A stretch of DNA of 64,000 bases from NCBI RefSeq assembly GCF_014633365.1, contig NC_068350.1, forward strand, positions 3,725,001-3,789,000, read 5' to 3'. Positions within the stretch are counted from its first letter, which is position 1. Each line of letters starts with the position of its first letter. The DNA is from Diospyros lotus. Lineage: Eukaryota > Streptophyta > Magnoliopsida > Ericales > Ebenaceae. The notes beneath the pieces were generated by a model that ran no database searches, had not been told where the DNA came from, and saw nothing but the letters and a program-made list of their open reading frames with translations. Shown in pieces: positions 14,941 to 28,280 of this stretch. Made by a program: the position numbers and the translations under genes.

Positions 14941-16762
14941 ATGGAACCCACCGGTCTAATTATTGGACGTGAACGGTATGATCGGATGAAGGAAGTTATA
15001 GACTTTGACAACTCCAAGATCGGCGTCAAAGGTCTTTCCGATTCCGGCATAACCACCATTCCAAAGTTCTTTGTACACCCTCCAGAGACACTCTCTGACC
15101 TCAAGAAATCATCTTCATTCGGTAGTGAAATCCCAGTTATTGATCTTTCTAATCTACACTGCCAGACCAACAGAGAAAAGATCATCAAAGAAGTCCGAGA
15201 AGCTGCAAAAACCTGGGGATTCTTCCAAGTGATCAACCATGGCATACCGCTTGGAGTTCTTGATGACATAATTCTTGCCATCAAAGCATTCCATGAGGAG
15301 CCAAAGGAGGCGAAGGCCAAGTACTATTTACGTGGAAAGGGAAATGGTGTGAGGCTTGTGAGCAATGTGGACTTGCTCCGATCGAAGGCAGCGTGCTGGC
15401 GGGACACCTTGAATGTGTGGATGCCAGTGCAGGCAGAGGAGATTCCGGAGGTTTGCCGGCGAGAGGTGCTGGAGTGGGACGCGCAGACAAAAAAGGTTGC
15501 TGAGGTTGTAATGGATCTTCTTTCTGAAGGGATGGGGCTGGAGAGTGGGAAGTTGGTGCAGTTAGGTTGTTTGAGTAGTAGAGTGATTCTGGGCCACTGC
15601 TATCCTCACTGTCCACAGCCTGATTCAACTTTGGGGCTGAATTCCCACACTGATGTTGGGACTCTTGCAGTTTTGGTGCAGAATCAGGTTGCAGGATTGC
15701 AGGTTAAGCATGGAGAGTATTGGGTGGATGTGAACCCTGTCCCTGGTGGTTTGATCGTTAACATTGGAGATCTTCTTCAGGTAACCAAAAAAATCCAGAA
15801 AATTCAATACTGACTTTCACATTTCTATAATTATGAATAATTTTTCTGTTCACTTTCTCGTAAACTTGTGGATGTTTGTGACCCAGTTTATTATTTATGC
15901 AAGTTTTGTTTGTGTAACACCATCTACACAATTCTATTATGATAATTAATGCCTATACGAATATAAATTCTAGTCAAAACTTCTTATCAAAATGATGTGG
16001 ACAATCTTTGATTTCTTTATACATGTTAAAGTAGCCTATACTTTAAAAGCATTGTCCCGACATTCTTTTATTTAAAAAAAAATTGATAAAATAGAATTTT
16101 CTTTGTAATGGGGTAACGAATTTGACATTCTTTTGATATTCTAAGTTACAGGTCCTTTTGTTAAATTCAAGAGATTGACTCCCTTTCCTATATTGCTGTG
16201 GTACCAACAAGCTTGATGGTTACATGCTTGACTGTATTGGCATATTACTTAATTCCATTATATAAAACTCTCATTTCGTAGTTAAACTCCTGTTTGATGC
16301 TGTAGAAACAAAATTACAAAGTTAGAATGAATTCAAGACTTTGCCAAATTTCTTTTTCTGGGTACAATTGGTTGTTGCTTTCAGCGGGTCTTGTTGTTTG
16401 GAATTATATTTGGAAGATGGTGAAGTAGATGATAATAACAATAAGAATGGTGATGATACACTTGGGAGATGAAGTGCCTAATACTTGATTCAATTACCAT
16501 GCTGCAGATTATCTCTAATGGCAACTACAACAGCTTTCAACATCGTGTTCTGGCCAATGCCTCAAAGGAACTTCGCATCTCTGTTGGCCAATTCTTCAGC
16601 CTCGACAATTCAAACGAATGTGCTTGCTTTGGACCTTTGCCGGAGTTGGTGTCACCTGACAAACCAGCTCTATACCGAAGCTTCACAATAAGAGATTTCA
16701 ATGAGAACTTCTACAGCAAGGAGCTGGACAGCAAGTCTCTGGTAGAGAAGCTCAGGATCTGA
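14941..16762 (+). CDS. 2-oxoglutarate/Fe(II) dioxygenase, ACC-oxidase-homolog group
   Basis: Exons 14941-15780 and 16508-16762 give 364 aa. An N-terminal DIOX_N region (IPVIDLS near 65, TWGFFQVINHGI near 91-102) precedes the jelly-roll 2OG-Fe(II) domain. Iron ligands are visible as His236 and Asp238 (NSHTDVGTL) and His292 (QHRVLAN). The 2-oxoglutarate-binding RxS is Arg303/Ser305 (RISV). The GVKGLSDSGITTIPKFFVHPP opening is typical of the plant '1-aminocyclopropane-1-carboxylate oxidase homolog' proteins related to tomato E8, not of true ACC oxidase. The enzyme should couple 2-oxoglutarate decarboxylation to hydroxylation or similar oxidation of a specialised metabolite in the cytosol. The substrate cannot be read from sequence. 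The frame runs past the exon 1 donor for a few codons, giving a 290-residue read-through product if the intron is retained. All key residues are present, so it is probably functional. Confidence 0.93.
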
Positions 16763-17627
16763 GCCTAAACAGGTTATTAACATATTCCCAGAGCCAACAT
16801 ATTGCAATGTCCTTGTATGTTATCTGTGTTTACTCAACAAATGCACATGTAGTGTAGGAAGTTGGGTTCAAGAGATTCTAATTGTTAGTTGTATGTGTTG
16901 TTATGTCGGGTTAAGGACTAATGTTTCATTTTTTCTTAGAGATAATATGTGAACAAAGGAAATATACATGGCCATGCCTAAGACTGCCTTTGTTACGGGG
17001 AGATGAATTGAAAATTGATGGAAAACTTAATAAGCATTAATCTTACTTATTTTTAAAGAATGATTCACTTTGTCATTGATTTAACTACATTCATCAAAAG
17101 AGTACAATAGTTATTTGTTGCTAATATTCTTTCATTTCATCCATAAAAAAATATTTTACATTTTATTCCATTTATTTTTGGTTCCATTTCATTCGATTTA
17201 CCAAATCTCCCCCCCCCCCCCCCCCCCCCCCAAACAATGCCTGAAATTGATTAAGAGAAGCAAGTCTTAGTCATAGATTATTTTGCAAAGAGATTGTTTT
17301 TTTCCGACTAAAACTTATGGCCTAATCACAAAAGGGCAACGGTCTTGTTATTAGATGCCAAAGCAAAAGTGAAATCTTGAGAAATAAACGTCAACCAAAC
17401 AGCCATCCTAGAAATCAAGCAACTTTGAGGAATGAAACTCTACATCATTCACCTTGATACGTACCTCTTACTCGCCTAGGCTGAGATAGGATTGATTGAC
17501 ATGTTAGATTCTGCACTACCAAGCCCCTGAGACCTATTTTCTTTTCATATATGCAATAATTAGTGCAAACTGGAAATACAAACCAGATATAAAGATCATG
17601 TGAGTAAGCGCCCAACCATGCTGTTTT
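16763..17627. other. Convergent intergenic region with a poly-C tract
   Basis: This lies between the stop codons of the convergent dioxygenase and kinesin genes and should hold both 3' UTRs. A run of about 23 C residues is centred near 17220. Such a run is prone to assembly or sequencing error, so its exact length should not be trusted. No gene is seen. Confidence 0.6.
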
Positions 17628-20600
17628 TCAATTGAGTTGAATCAAGGGCGAGCGTGGTATAAGGGATGGCTTCGGTTCCTTTAATTCAAAAGAATCGCAT
17701 GGATGGTTTTCTCGGAATTCCTCTACCAGGCTCTCGATTGGCATGGCTCGTAGAGATTCAACAGCACCCTTTGTGGGAATGTCCGGCTCACATCTGGTTG
17801 GTGTCGTGCCGGTCGGCTCGTAATCCTGAGCATTAAGTTAGGGCAGTGACTATATAACTCTAAACTCTATGTTGGATTAGCCAGGAGCAAATTTCTGACT
17901 ATATGGAATGCACAGGAAAGCATCTAATATATGAAAAGGGAGGAGAGTTGGATCTCACGTTTATGAATGAAAGGCAAAAAATTGAAAACTTTCTTCTTCT
18001 TTTTTTCAATCTTTTTTTTTTTTCCCTTTTGTATTGTTATGCTTCAAACTGAACGCATATGCCTATTAATTTTATGAATTCACCAATGCTGAGATATTGA
18101 TAAGATGCAAGATCGGCTTACCAAAAGTTTATGCTGGAAGGCATCCACAGCTTTTTGTTCAATAGAACCAGATTGGGCAGAGTGGTCTTCCCGGAGAACC
18201 TCAAGAGTATTTGCCTGATCCTTGACTGCCGCCAAAATTCCACTTATACATTCACATTCTTGTTCCGATACATCTGAGGAAGTTTCAAAAGAAACCCACT
18301 AAATATGTAAGAACAACCCTTATCAATATCTCAGGAAGGGCAAGGGCAAGGGCAAGGGCAATTGCTTGCACATAATAAAGGGAAGGAAAGGCAACAAATA
18401 TTGTGCGAATAAGGAAAATGATTTTTGTGCCAATATGGTAACTCATTCAAACTCAATAAGGCAAGAGCAATTGCTTGTACATAATAAAGAGAGCAAAGGA
18501 AGACAACAAATATGGTGCGAATAAGGAAAATGGTTTTTCTGTCAAGACCATTAAATGCAAAGCACACTTTCACCCTGTCGGAGTACAAAATTGGCCAAAC
18601 CTGACACAAATATCAGTGTTCTATAAATAATGATTATCCAACAAAAGCAACAAAACTTAATTATTGCTTAGGCATGTATGAAACGTAAGCACAGTAACTT
18701 ATTAACCATGACAACATTCTGAATCATATTGCTACAAGAATGCATTGTTAAATCATTCGTTTAGATGATGCTCAATTGGCAACCAATTCATGGTATTCAA
18801 GAGGGTTTATGATTTCTGTTGTAAGATGGCCAACTATTGAGCAATAATTAAATAAAAGAGAAATCGTTTTAACTGCGGAGCCAAAAGTGCTTGACGAAAC
18901 TTACTATCAAAGTGCCGAATAATATCTTCGCTATTCTTTGTGACATCTTCTTCACCTGCAGCCCTTGCTAAACCAATCTCGGTACAATGCAGCTCATTAT
19001 TATCTGACACATTCCTGGAAGGAAAAGGTGAACAATTAATTCCGTTTAGAGTTAATTTAATATAACAGTTCGACAAAAGTTTGGACACCCTTATATAATA
19101 ATTAATTATATGGTGACAAGTTTCAGTACCATTATGCATTCCCAAGACTAGTAACCGTGCTCAATATTACTAACTAGAAACAATTCAAATATCTTCTGCT
19201 GAAAACAATTTAATGTAACACGATGTTAACAGCCATAGCGTGCTGGGATTTTCGTATTTTACTGTTTCTACACAAAGTGAGACCTAGCACCACTAACCTG
19301 GCAAGGGAGACCAATGTGGAGCTATGCTGACTGTTCATTTCCTTTATTGAGTCATGTATCATTTTCCAGTGCTTGGAAGCTTTTTCAACAGTGTTTTCGC
19401 TGTGCCAATAAAACAGAAACAGGCATGTGAAGTTAACAAGTACTGTATGAGAAAACATATCCATAACTGAGTTAGGGAGAGGTCACCAACCCCAACAATA
19501 ACAACATATATGCAGAATAGTTCATATTAATCAGACTACACTGCACTTATGTCTTACCATTGCTGGAGGAGTAACTCCACGCGGCAGTGTTTAGCAGCAG
19601 AGAAGACGGCACTATCTTTTGCATCATTCTCTGATTGCCTTGAGAATTCCTGCCATTTTCTTTTTGCATCTGTTGTGATACCCTCCATTGCGGAAACATG
19701 ATCGTCCAAAAATGTCTTATTTCCTACAACAGTTTCTTTCAGACGAATGAGCCGTGTATCCACCTGTCAGGTTAGGTGTTAAATCTTCCAGAGAAGAAAA
19801 TAAAAAAGAAACAAAGCTAAAAGTGGTCATGAACGGAAACAAACCAGCTTCTTTTGTCGAAGAACATGATTAGAGACTAAGTTGGTCATATCAGCAATAA
19901 GCTTCTCTGCATCAGATGTTGATTGCTCCTGCATATACAGTGCTGAAACTGTCACATAGATAAAGCATTGAATATTTAACTCCACAGACAAGATTCTAAA
20001 AGTGTACTTCGTAAGCCTTCTGAAATTCTTTAATACGCGTTGCCTGCATTTCATCAACATGGGTTGCATGACTTTGCAGCTTTTTTGATTCTTCACTAAG
20101 CATATGGATGAATCCATCAGTGAACTCTGAGATATTTCTGAAGTGCTCGATACTAACATTAAATCTCTGTAAAATAATAAAATTCAACAATCATGAAAAG
20201 GTAACAAGAAGTTAAAACATATTTGGTTTAATTAGAAGTATGACAAGCCCCACCTAGAGGGATTAAGGCTTATGTTGTTATAACAGTAAGCCAAGCAACA
20301 AAAGGCATTTATAAACAACAACAACAACAACAACAACATATCCAGCCTTTATCCCACTATGTGGGGTCGGCTACATGAATTCTAGACTTCCATGTATTTC
20401 TATCTTTTGTCATATCTTCATTGAGATCCATACACTTCATATCAAACTTTAATGTCTCCCTCAAAATCTTCTTAGGTCTGCCTCTAACTCTTTTTTTGAT
20501 TAATTATTCCATTTCATCAACTCTCCTCACAGGAGCGTCTCTTGGTCTCCTTCTCACATGACCAAACCATCTTAGTCTAGTCTCTCTCATCTTCTCCTCT

Positions 20601-23600
20601 ATTGGCACTACTCCTATCTTATTACGAATAACTTCATTTCTAATTTTATCTTTTCTTGTATAGCCGCACATCCATCTTAACATCCTCATCTCCGCTACAC
20701 TCGTCTTTTGCTCATGTTGGTATTTGACTGCCCAACATTCTGAGCCGTACAACAAAACTAGTCTTATAGCTGTTCTATAGAATTTTCCTTTCAATTTTAA
20801 TGGGATTTTATCATCAAATAACACCCCCGATGCATTTCTCCATTTTAGCCAACCTGTCTTAATTCTATGTGTGACATCCTCGTGAATTTCTCATCTTTTT
20901 GAATCACTGATCTCAAATATCGAAAATGGTCTTTTCTTTGTAAGATTTGGTCTTCCAATTTTATTATAACATCCTCCACTCTTGTATTCTTACTAAATTT
21001 ACATTCTATATATTCTGTTTTCTTTCTGCTTAATTTAAATCCCTTAGATTCTAAATTGTTTCTCCATAACTCAAGCTTAGTGTTCACTCCTTCTTTTGTT
21101 TCATCCACCAACACTATATCGTCTGCAAAGCAAAAAAAGGCATTTATAAATTCAAAAAATGCAAAGCAAGTAAACAAGTATGCAATTTCATTTTCATGCA
21201 ATCTAGGAAACTTTTATGGAAACTGTTTCTTGAAATTATGTATCAAAGTTTTACAAGCACTTACATTCAAGGCAAAGCACTACAAGATTAACGACCGAGT
21301 ACCCCTAGGTATTCCCAAACAAAATTAATAACAATTGAATCAAACCTCACGAAGTTCTCTGGAAAAATGTGCCATTTCTCCTTGATGAGCTGATAGCTTT
21401 CCTTGAAGATCATCAAAAATACCATTTGCTTCAACAACTTCTCCAGCTAAAACCTTACTCCAGAATAACAAGAAAATAAAAAAAAGAAATGTGAATTTAT
21501 CGGCTTGGCATCTACAACAATGCTGATCCAATTAAAGATTGGCAAATTATTTAATGCCAAAGCAAAGTTTCTGCCACCTACTTGTTCTATCGAATTCACG
21601 CTAGAAGAAATAGAAGCCAAAATCTCCTCTAAACCAGCATTGGAGCTTGCATTGTGCAGACGAACAAGATTCTGCACAGCTTCAAAATGAGAAATATAAA
21701 GCGCCCTTGAAGTAGTCATTTTCTTCTTCAAGTCAATGACAGCCTAAGAGAGGAATGTTGTCCACATAAAGCAGTTAGTAGAAAAAACAGGAGATATGGT
21801 TGAAGCTCAATCTCAGTCAAAACAAGTACTTATTAAGTAGAAAAGTAACATGTAAAAGACATGATAAAATATTTGAAAATGAAAAATGCAGATGCACAAT
21901 CGTGTTTGCAGAGCAAGGATGTGAGAAAAAATATAAGATTTCACGAGTACCTTATTCTGAATGTTCAAATAGCTATGACACAGTTTCTCAATACACTGTA
22001 GGTGTTCATTTTGTCGAGATGCTGATGTTGTTAGCATATTACAAAGAGAGCCAAGTTGCTGTACGAGCTCAGTATGGAAATCATTGACAACTAGTCTATT
22101 ATCAGCATTCAGTGTGTCTTCTCTTGCTACAATCACATCAATGAGAAAAATCTGATGTATTTGTCAGCAATCAACACCATCACTAAATTGCAAAATTAAA
22201 AAACTTACCAATTTTCCAATATAATGAAGCATTATCCTGCAGAGATTTCTCCAAGTCAGATCGCAAGACACATGCTTGATGAGCCAATGCATTTTCTGCT
22301 CCAAGTATTCAGCATATATTATTCAGAAGCAGGCAGCTACAACTAAAATTCCTATAACAGATATATTTTAAGTATACCTGCTTTCTTCTGCTCAGAAATG
22401 ACAAAATCACGCTCCTTGAGAGCATACTGGCATCTCCTCAACCCTTCATCAGTGATATCCAACAATTTGCTTGTTTGGTTCAGGTTTTTCTGCAAGATAC
22501 AGCAATATATGAAAAGACTCCAAGGATTAATAGCAGTATAATACAAAACCACATATACACAGATAGAACTTACCTGGGTGGCATCAAGTTTGCTACTTAA
22601 ATCATAGCATTTTTTAACCTGAGCATTGTATTTATCTTGTAATTGCTCCAGTTGCTGATCATGGCAAACCCAGGACATGAGACAAACATAGTATTTGACA
22701 ATCAGGAAACTGATGAAACTCTATAATTCCATACAGTAGCACGATGAAAACTGACCTTCTGATGGGTTTCAATTGCGACTCCCATCTGTTCAATCTGATC
22801 AGCCATTGCCTAAACAAGAAAAAAGGACATTAACATTTTCATAAGAAACTACAATGATAGGAAACTGGAGAGATGAGAGATGATATCCAGAGAATTATTC
22901 CTCAATGCAAGGATCTTTCAACCAATATTCTAAGAGAGTACCTCTTTATAAATTAAACTGAATAGTCAATCAACCAACATAAAGTCACTAATTTAGCAGC
23001 AAGTGAATCTCACTAATGCAGGTCAAGTGGTAGATTCATTGATTGCAAGTGAATCTCAGTAAGTCTAATGCAACAAAAAATCAGATAGGTGAGTTACCTT
23101 CTTTTCACTCTCCTCTTGAATGTATCTTTCCTTTGGTATATAGACACCATTTTTCTCACGGGCAGCATAGACCTCTGGCATGAGTGGAATAGAAACATGT
23201 AAAAAGAAACCCATATAAAGAGTATGATATACTTGGAACAGTTATTGCATCTAGAATTGTCTCTTTATCAGAAAAAGGGATCCTAAATGTATTTACCTGC
23301 TTTAAGTCTTTCAATTTCACCATAGAGATCCTTTATTAACGTAGATTTCATCATTTTTTGGTTGACCTAGGGGAAAAAAGGCAAAATAAAGATTATAATT
23401 AAGACAAAAAAACTAATTAATTTGGGATACCTAGCAGCATTGATCACTCAATTAGACCCCCAAGATCAACACCTCAAAGGTATATTTATGCCAAACAGAA
23501 TTAAGTCAGATGGCAAATGCATATCACACCACAAAAACCTAACTCCCCGTGATTGGCTATTCATGAAACTAAAGCAATTACAGCAACTCAATCTTCTGAA

Positions 23601-26600
23601 TAACTAGCAACATGGTGCAACTTTTGCATACGTTTTCCATTTAGCAGTGCAGCCAATTTTCTGTAGATATGATAAATAGTTTGTACATACAATTGTGCAA
23701 ACAGATTATTCTAACATTTGAAAAGTTCAATAAGGTAGATTTTGAATAATACTTCTTCACCCCATATTGGATAATGATCTTTATGTGATAAAGATAAAGT
23801 TAACCAAAATGTCCACGGACATATATTTAGATATTTGTTGAAAATTCAGTAAAACTCTACAATGATTTCTAAGGCAGTCTAATAATAAGACTAAAAGAAC
23901 AATCTAGAAAGCGGATGAACTTTTATAAATTCTGGAATACTCATCAAAACCCATTATCATGCATAATTTATGACATCACAGAATTCAATCCTATATTTGC
24001 AGATTATTAAATGACCACTTATGACCACCATTAACAGGCAATAAAAGCCAAAAAGAAAAGTAGTATTTTCAGAGATCAATTCAAATGGTCAACCTGAGGA
24101 CTCGATGAGATGTAAAAAATTAGTGAAAGAGAAGCTGCTGAATACACTCGAAAATAGAAGGAAATTAACCTCAGGTTTGTTTTTAATATGTTTTGCCCTG
24201 TGTGCGTAATCTAGTGTGCTCAACGTCTCCTCCAGACAATGGACTGCAGGTGATACTGTGGCAATAATGCATGTCTTGGTTCTACCTCCAAGTGAATCAC
24301 GAAGCAAACGGGTAAGCTTGCTATCCCTGAACATTGATTTTGCAAAGCAATAAAAATGATCAGGGAAAACAAAATCTGAAAAGAATGTATAGATGAGCTA
24401 AACAACTCAGGAAAACAACTCTAACCTGTAAGGGATATGACCAAGATGCTCTACAAGAGCACTAATAACCCGTCCTAGAGTGAGCAAACTCTTGTTTATC
24501 TCTCCTGCTTCTCTTGCACGACCCTAGAACGGATATGCAATCATATGTAACTAAAAAGACACGTAGAAATGAACTACTATCGAGTTCTAATAAAAAGGAA
24601 ATGATGAAATGCAGAAAAAGCAATTTTAACTCAAAATAAAGCTTTCTCCTTTGAGCAATATGCTGGGATCTAATCTGTCTCCAACCCAAGTAGAGGGAGG
24701 GACTGGTAGCCAGCAATCCCCAGTGAGCAGACACAGGCAATTGCACAAGGCTAAAATGCCTGCAGTAACTCCGAAAGAAAGATCAGAGATCCTATCAAGA
24801 ACTATTGTATTGAACTTATTATGGTTCACACCTCCCTAGCACCAGAACGAGAAATATTTTCTGAACCAGCTAAATCAACCAAATTCAGCTTGCCACATTT
24901 GATAAGCTCTTCACCTTCTGGAGTTGCTTCCTTGATGTGTATGGTTATAGAAAAAAGGGAATGAGACCGACTGGAAAACAAAATATTTTCTTAGTAAGCA
25001 TGGAAGTAGGATTTCTGGCTCCAACTGCAAAGATGGTGAAACAATCATGACCTTGATTGTTTATTTAATAGTGTTTCTGCAGTCCGACGCTTTGCAGACC
25101 CCCTTTCAAGTAGACTAAAAATCTCACTTGCACTCCTCACAATTTCCTCCTCTAATCCTCTTACAAGAACACCACCTTTCCCATCTTCCATGAGAGGCAA
25201 CTGTTTTTTCTGGCGGTCCTCCACTGCAACTCTAGAAATCTCATCAGGAGCAAGCAAATCTGTAATATCCTCATTATATAACTCTAAGAAAGTAACTTTA
25301 ACACTGTATTCTGCATTCTGACTCTCCAAGGTGTCAAAAATCTGCTTCACAGCTCTAGGTATAACGCCGGCATCTGGAGGCAGCCGTCCATTAGGTCCAC
25401 TCTGTCATTTAAAAGTAAACATAGCATCAAGAACTTTAAATGGCCAGGTAGCACAAACTTTAACTTGAATTAACCACATAAACAACAATACCTTAGACCT
25501 CTTGCATTCTCCTTCCATGGTGTAAGTTTTTCCTGTACCAGTTTGGCCATATGCAAAAATGGTACAATTGAAACCTTCTAAAACTTCATTAACAATGGGA
25601 ACAATTGCTTGGTCATACAGGTCTTTTTGCTTAGCTGAAGGTCCAAAAACCTACCAACAAGCCGAATTAATCTCAGTATATTAAATTCAAAATCATACAT
25701 GTTAGATTTAAGAAAATAAATAAAGAAAGAAAACACTTACAATGCTATGTACCCATGCCCAAGTGAAATTTTGATCCATTTCAAAAAAGACCAGACATGT
25801 CAAATTACTTGCTCTACCCTCGACTTAAATTTATCTTCTGCCGGTTAGCAATGGAATAGCTTTTCACCAAACATAGATTTACAAATGTTAAGCACTGATA
25901 GTTACAGTGCAGAAATACAAACAAAAATCAAGAATCTATTGCTTTTTTCTTTAATCAATTACTTTACTGTATTTAGCAAAGCAATGGGATTAAGGTCATA
26001 GCATCTTCACTAAAATGATGACCCAAGGTGCATATTCGAACATCAACCATGACATCAAGCAAACTAATCCTACAAATTTAAAAGCGTCTTCACTAAAACA
26101 GAGTTTTCCTAGCATGAAAGACAGCATACCTTCAGTTTGTACTATTGAACTAAGTATAAAAGCTTAAATTTGGAAATTTCAAGTAGCACCAATTCGATTC
26201 CAGTCTTAGAGAGATTCCTACCATGCTTCAAAGAGCATATCCTCTTTCATATAACTGAAACTACTTCTTGAGCCAACAACTATCTCATATCATGCACCAT
26301 ATGATACAAAAAAGGTATATGACATAACAAGAGAAACATAAACAAGAACTAGAAAAATATAAACAGAACTCTATGCCTATATTTCATTATTTCTTTTATA
26401 TATGGGTATATTGTCAAGGCAATATCTCAGCCCAAATATTCCATCTCTTGAAGTCAATTATTAGCTGTTATGTAGCCAACTTATAGGCACTGTAGGCACT
26501 GCGCTTATTCTGCTCCAATGTGTATATATATGTCATTTAACTCTTGTAATGTAATATAGGAAAAATTATTCTTATTCTTCACATGGTATCAGAACTTATT

Positions 26601-27694
26601 TTCACACACTTATTCTTCACATATATGTATACCACCACTTCTTTTGTTTCCTATATACTCGAACAGTCCCACAAATACACATATGAAAAAGAAAAAGAAA
26701 AGGCATATAGAACTACTTCAATCCTTCTTAGTTTGTTTCCTTTTTGCTGGAAACCTATTGCAGGCGCCAGGCAGCAAACTGAAAGATTAGATCAATCACT
26801 TAAGCCAAATTTCAAACAAGCCAACAGTAACAAAGGCTCACCCAAAGGCCAAGTCCGGATGAGGCTGGAAAGTCACAAACCAAAGACTGAATTTCACTAA
26901 AATCTATCCCTAGTAAATAATTTCCTTGCTCCAGTATATTTCTCTGCTGCCAGCTTCACTCTCTTAAAGTGTGAGTTTCAACAGCTGGTGAAGTCGTCTT
27001 TCATGTTACATGTTGGGGGGAAATATTAGTGTTTTCACACTTCAAAATGAAAGATCCCTCTTCCAGGTACTGGAGGTTTCCAGTGAAAATATTAGCATTA
27101 CACCTAGTCTAAAAAAACCGTAAGATATATTGTGAAAGTAGATTTGGTCCAGAAAGAATGGTTAACGAAACAGAGACTATACTAGGTGCTAGTAGTACAA
27201 AGCAGGATTAGGGAACAAAATGCCCTCCCAAACTACAACTTAATACTTATCAAATTAGAAAAGCAGGTTTCGCTATACAATTTCCAACTATGAAATCACA
27301 CGTCAATTAAACCAAATTACACCCTGCAAATGAGCAACAGAGAGAACCACAGCATAAAAACTGGAAATATAAGAGTCCTTCCTCCATCCATAACATACCT
27401 TGTCGAAAGTGAAAACCCTATCAATTTGCTTCCCAGCAACGTTCTGAGAAACTGCGACTTCCCTCTGGTACTCATTGCAGGTCACCACCCGAGGCACATT
27501 GCTGCGCAACTCCTCTTTGTTGAATGGCCTGAAAAAATAACAACCGAACGTTAATTCGATACAATACACAAAATTTCCAGAAATCACGAAATTTCTCGTA
27601 ACGGCTCAAATCAGTGATTGAAATAAAATTGTAACCTGCAACGAAGAAGGACTTGAACATTGACTCCTTTCTCTTTCTCATGGCGACTAGACAT
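17628..27694 (-). CDS. KIN5C: Kinesin-5 (BimC/Eg5) motor, KIN-5C/TKRP125 type, 23 coding exons
   Basis: Coding exons, high to low: 27694-27636, 27528-27399, 25650-25492, 25401-25052, 24970-24832, 24523-24426, 24326-24170, 23366-23297, 23174-23098, 22809-22756, 22654-22574, 22489-22378, 22295-22209, 22126-21951, 21743-21582, 21453-21346, 20166-20008, 19928-19845, 19763-19558, 19399-19298, 19014-18905, 18273-18122, 17825-17628. All phases match and the product is 1009 aa. The N-terminal motor has the P-loop GQTGTGKT (98-105), switch I NKQSSRSHS (229-237) and switch II DLAGSE (265-270). A long coiled-coil stalk follows, and a C-terminal tail carries the BimC-box-like YEPTGTTPT (946-954), a likely CDK site. 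Family members are bipolar plus-end motors that cross-link and slide antiparallel microtubules in spindle and phragmoplast. The start [10 protein letters not shown] and overall length point to the KIN-5C/TKRP125 subgroup. Intron 16 carries a LINE; no exon is broken. Confidence 0.95.
20316..21134 (-). mobile_element. 5'-truncated RTE-type LINE in a kinesin-5 intron, with target-site duplication
   Basis: On the minus strand the insert opens at the reverse-transcriptase catalytic motif ([14 protein letters not shown], about 21131 down). It runs through the thumb-region motifs [30 protein letters not shown] and [11 protein letters not shown], and ends in a (TTG)n-type tail (about 20316-20337). 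A perfect 16-bp duplication, AAAAGGCATTTATAAA, flanks it at 20300-20315 and 21135-21150. The reading frame shifts between about 20825 and 20845, so it is dead. Only the last ~820 bp of the element are present, as expected for incomplete target-primed reverse transcription. It lies in sense orientation in intron 16, between exons 21346-21453 and 20008-20166. Assignment to the RTE clade rests on motif resemblance and the simple-repeat tail. Confidence 0.9.
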
Positions 27695-27892
27695 TCTCGA
27701 CCGCCGCTTTCAGAATGAGAGAATTGTAGACACCTGCACTGTTGCGTTCTGGAGCGCTCGCTCTCTCTCTCTCCCTCCCTCCCTCCCTCTCCTCTGCAAA
27801 TTGTGCAAAATGGTAGCGGGACGGAGGAGATTTGAAATTTCAGAAGCGCTCCCTCGGCTAATCATTGGGTCAGGTTGAGCGTCCAATTTAAA

Positions 27893-27963
27893 TGGGCCCA
27901 TCATTAAGCCCGAACAAACAACCATCTGGGCTCAAAAGGCCCAAGAATTATGAGTGCGGCCCA
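27893..27963 (-). promoter_or_regulatory. Cluster of site II (TGGGCY) motifs upstream of kinesin-5
   Basis: Four TGGGCC/T cores lie 200-270 bp upstream of the kinesin ATG: 27893-27900 (palindromic TGGGCCCA), 27927-27932, 27938-27943 and 27958-27963. Site II elements are bound by TCP factors and are known from genes active in proliferating tissue, such as PCNA, cyclins and ribosomal-protein genes, which suits a mitotic kinesin. Function here is inferred from clustering and position. Confidence 0.5.
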
Positions 27964-28077
27964 ACCATGCTCACTCTTTTTTTTTCTTTTTTGGGTCACT
28001 TTATTATTTAGATAATATATTTATTATTTAAGCTTGTTACGAACTAAAATTGCCGACAAGGGCAGACAATAATTAGA

Positions 28078-28280
28078 CTGTATTTGATTGTACACATTTA
28101 TTATATATTTTTTATATTATATATTTTTTATGAAAATAATCAAACACTCTTAATTTTTCTATGAAAAATATATATATAGTACAAATATTTAAACTTTTTT
28201 TTCATAAAATTGATTTTTTAAAAATAGGGTAATTTTTGTTTTCTACCCAGCCATTACTTAAAATTTGCAATCAAACACAC
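28078..28280. mobile_element. MITE, GTGTGTTTGATTGCA family (copy 1)
   Basis: About 200 bp, AT-rich, with terminal inverted repeats (left CTGTATTTGATTGTACA, right TTGCAATCAAACACAC). Its interior (AATCAAACACTC..., TTTTTGTTTTCTACCCAGCCATTAC) matches the copies at 52790, 53147 and 54504. It sits about 380 bp upstream of the kinesin ATG. The target-site duplication was not settled. Confidence 0.65.

Noticed and set aside
15281..15628. 115-aa minus-strand open frame in the dioxygenase exon
   Set aside because: Low-complexity Pro/Ser-rich antisense shadow of a conserved enzyme.
17210..17232. Long poly-C run as a possible functional element
   Set aside because: Homopolymers of this kind (also G runs at 4421, 13286 and 45161) are more likely length-unstable sequence or base-calling problems.
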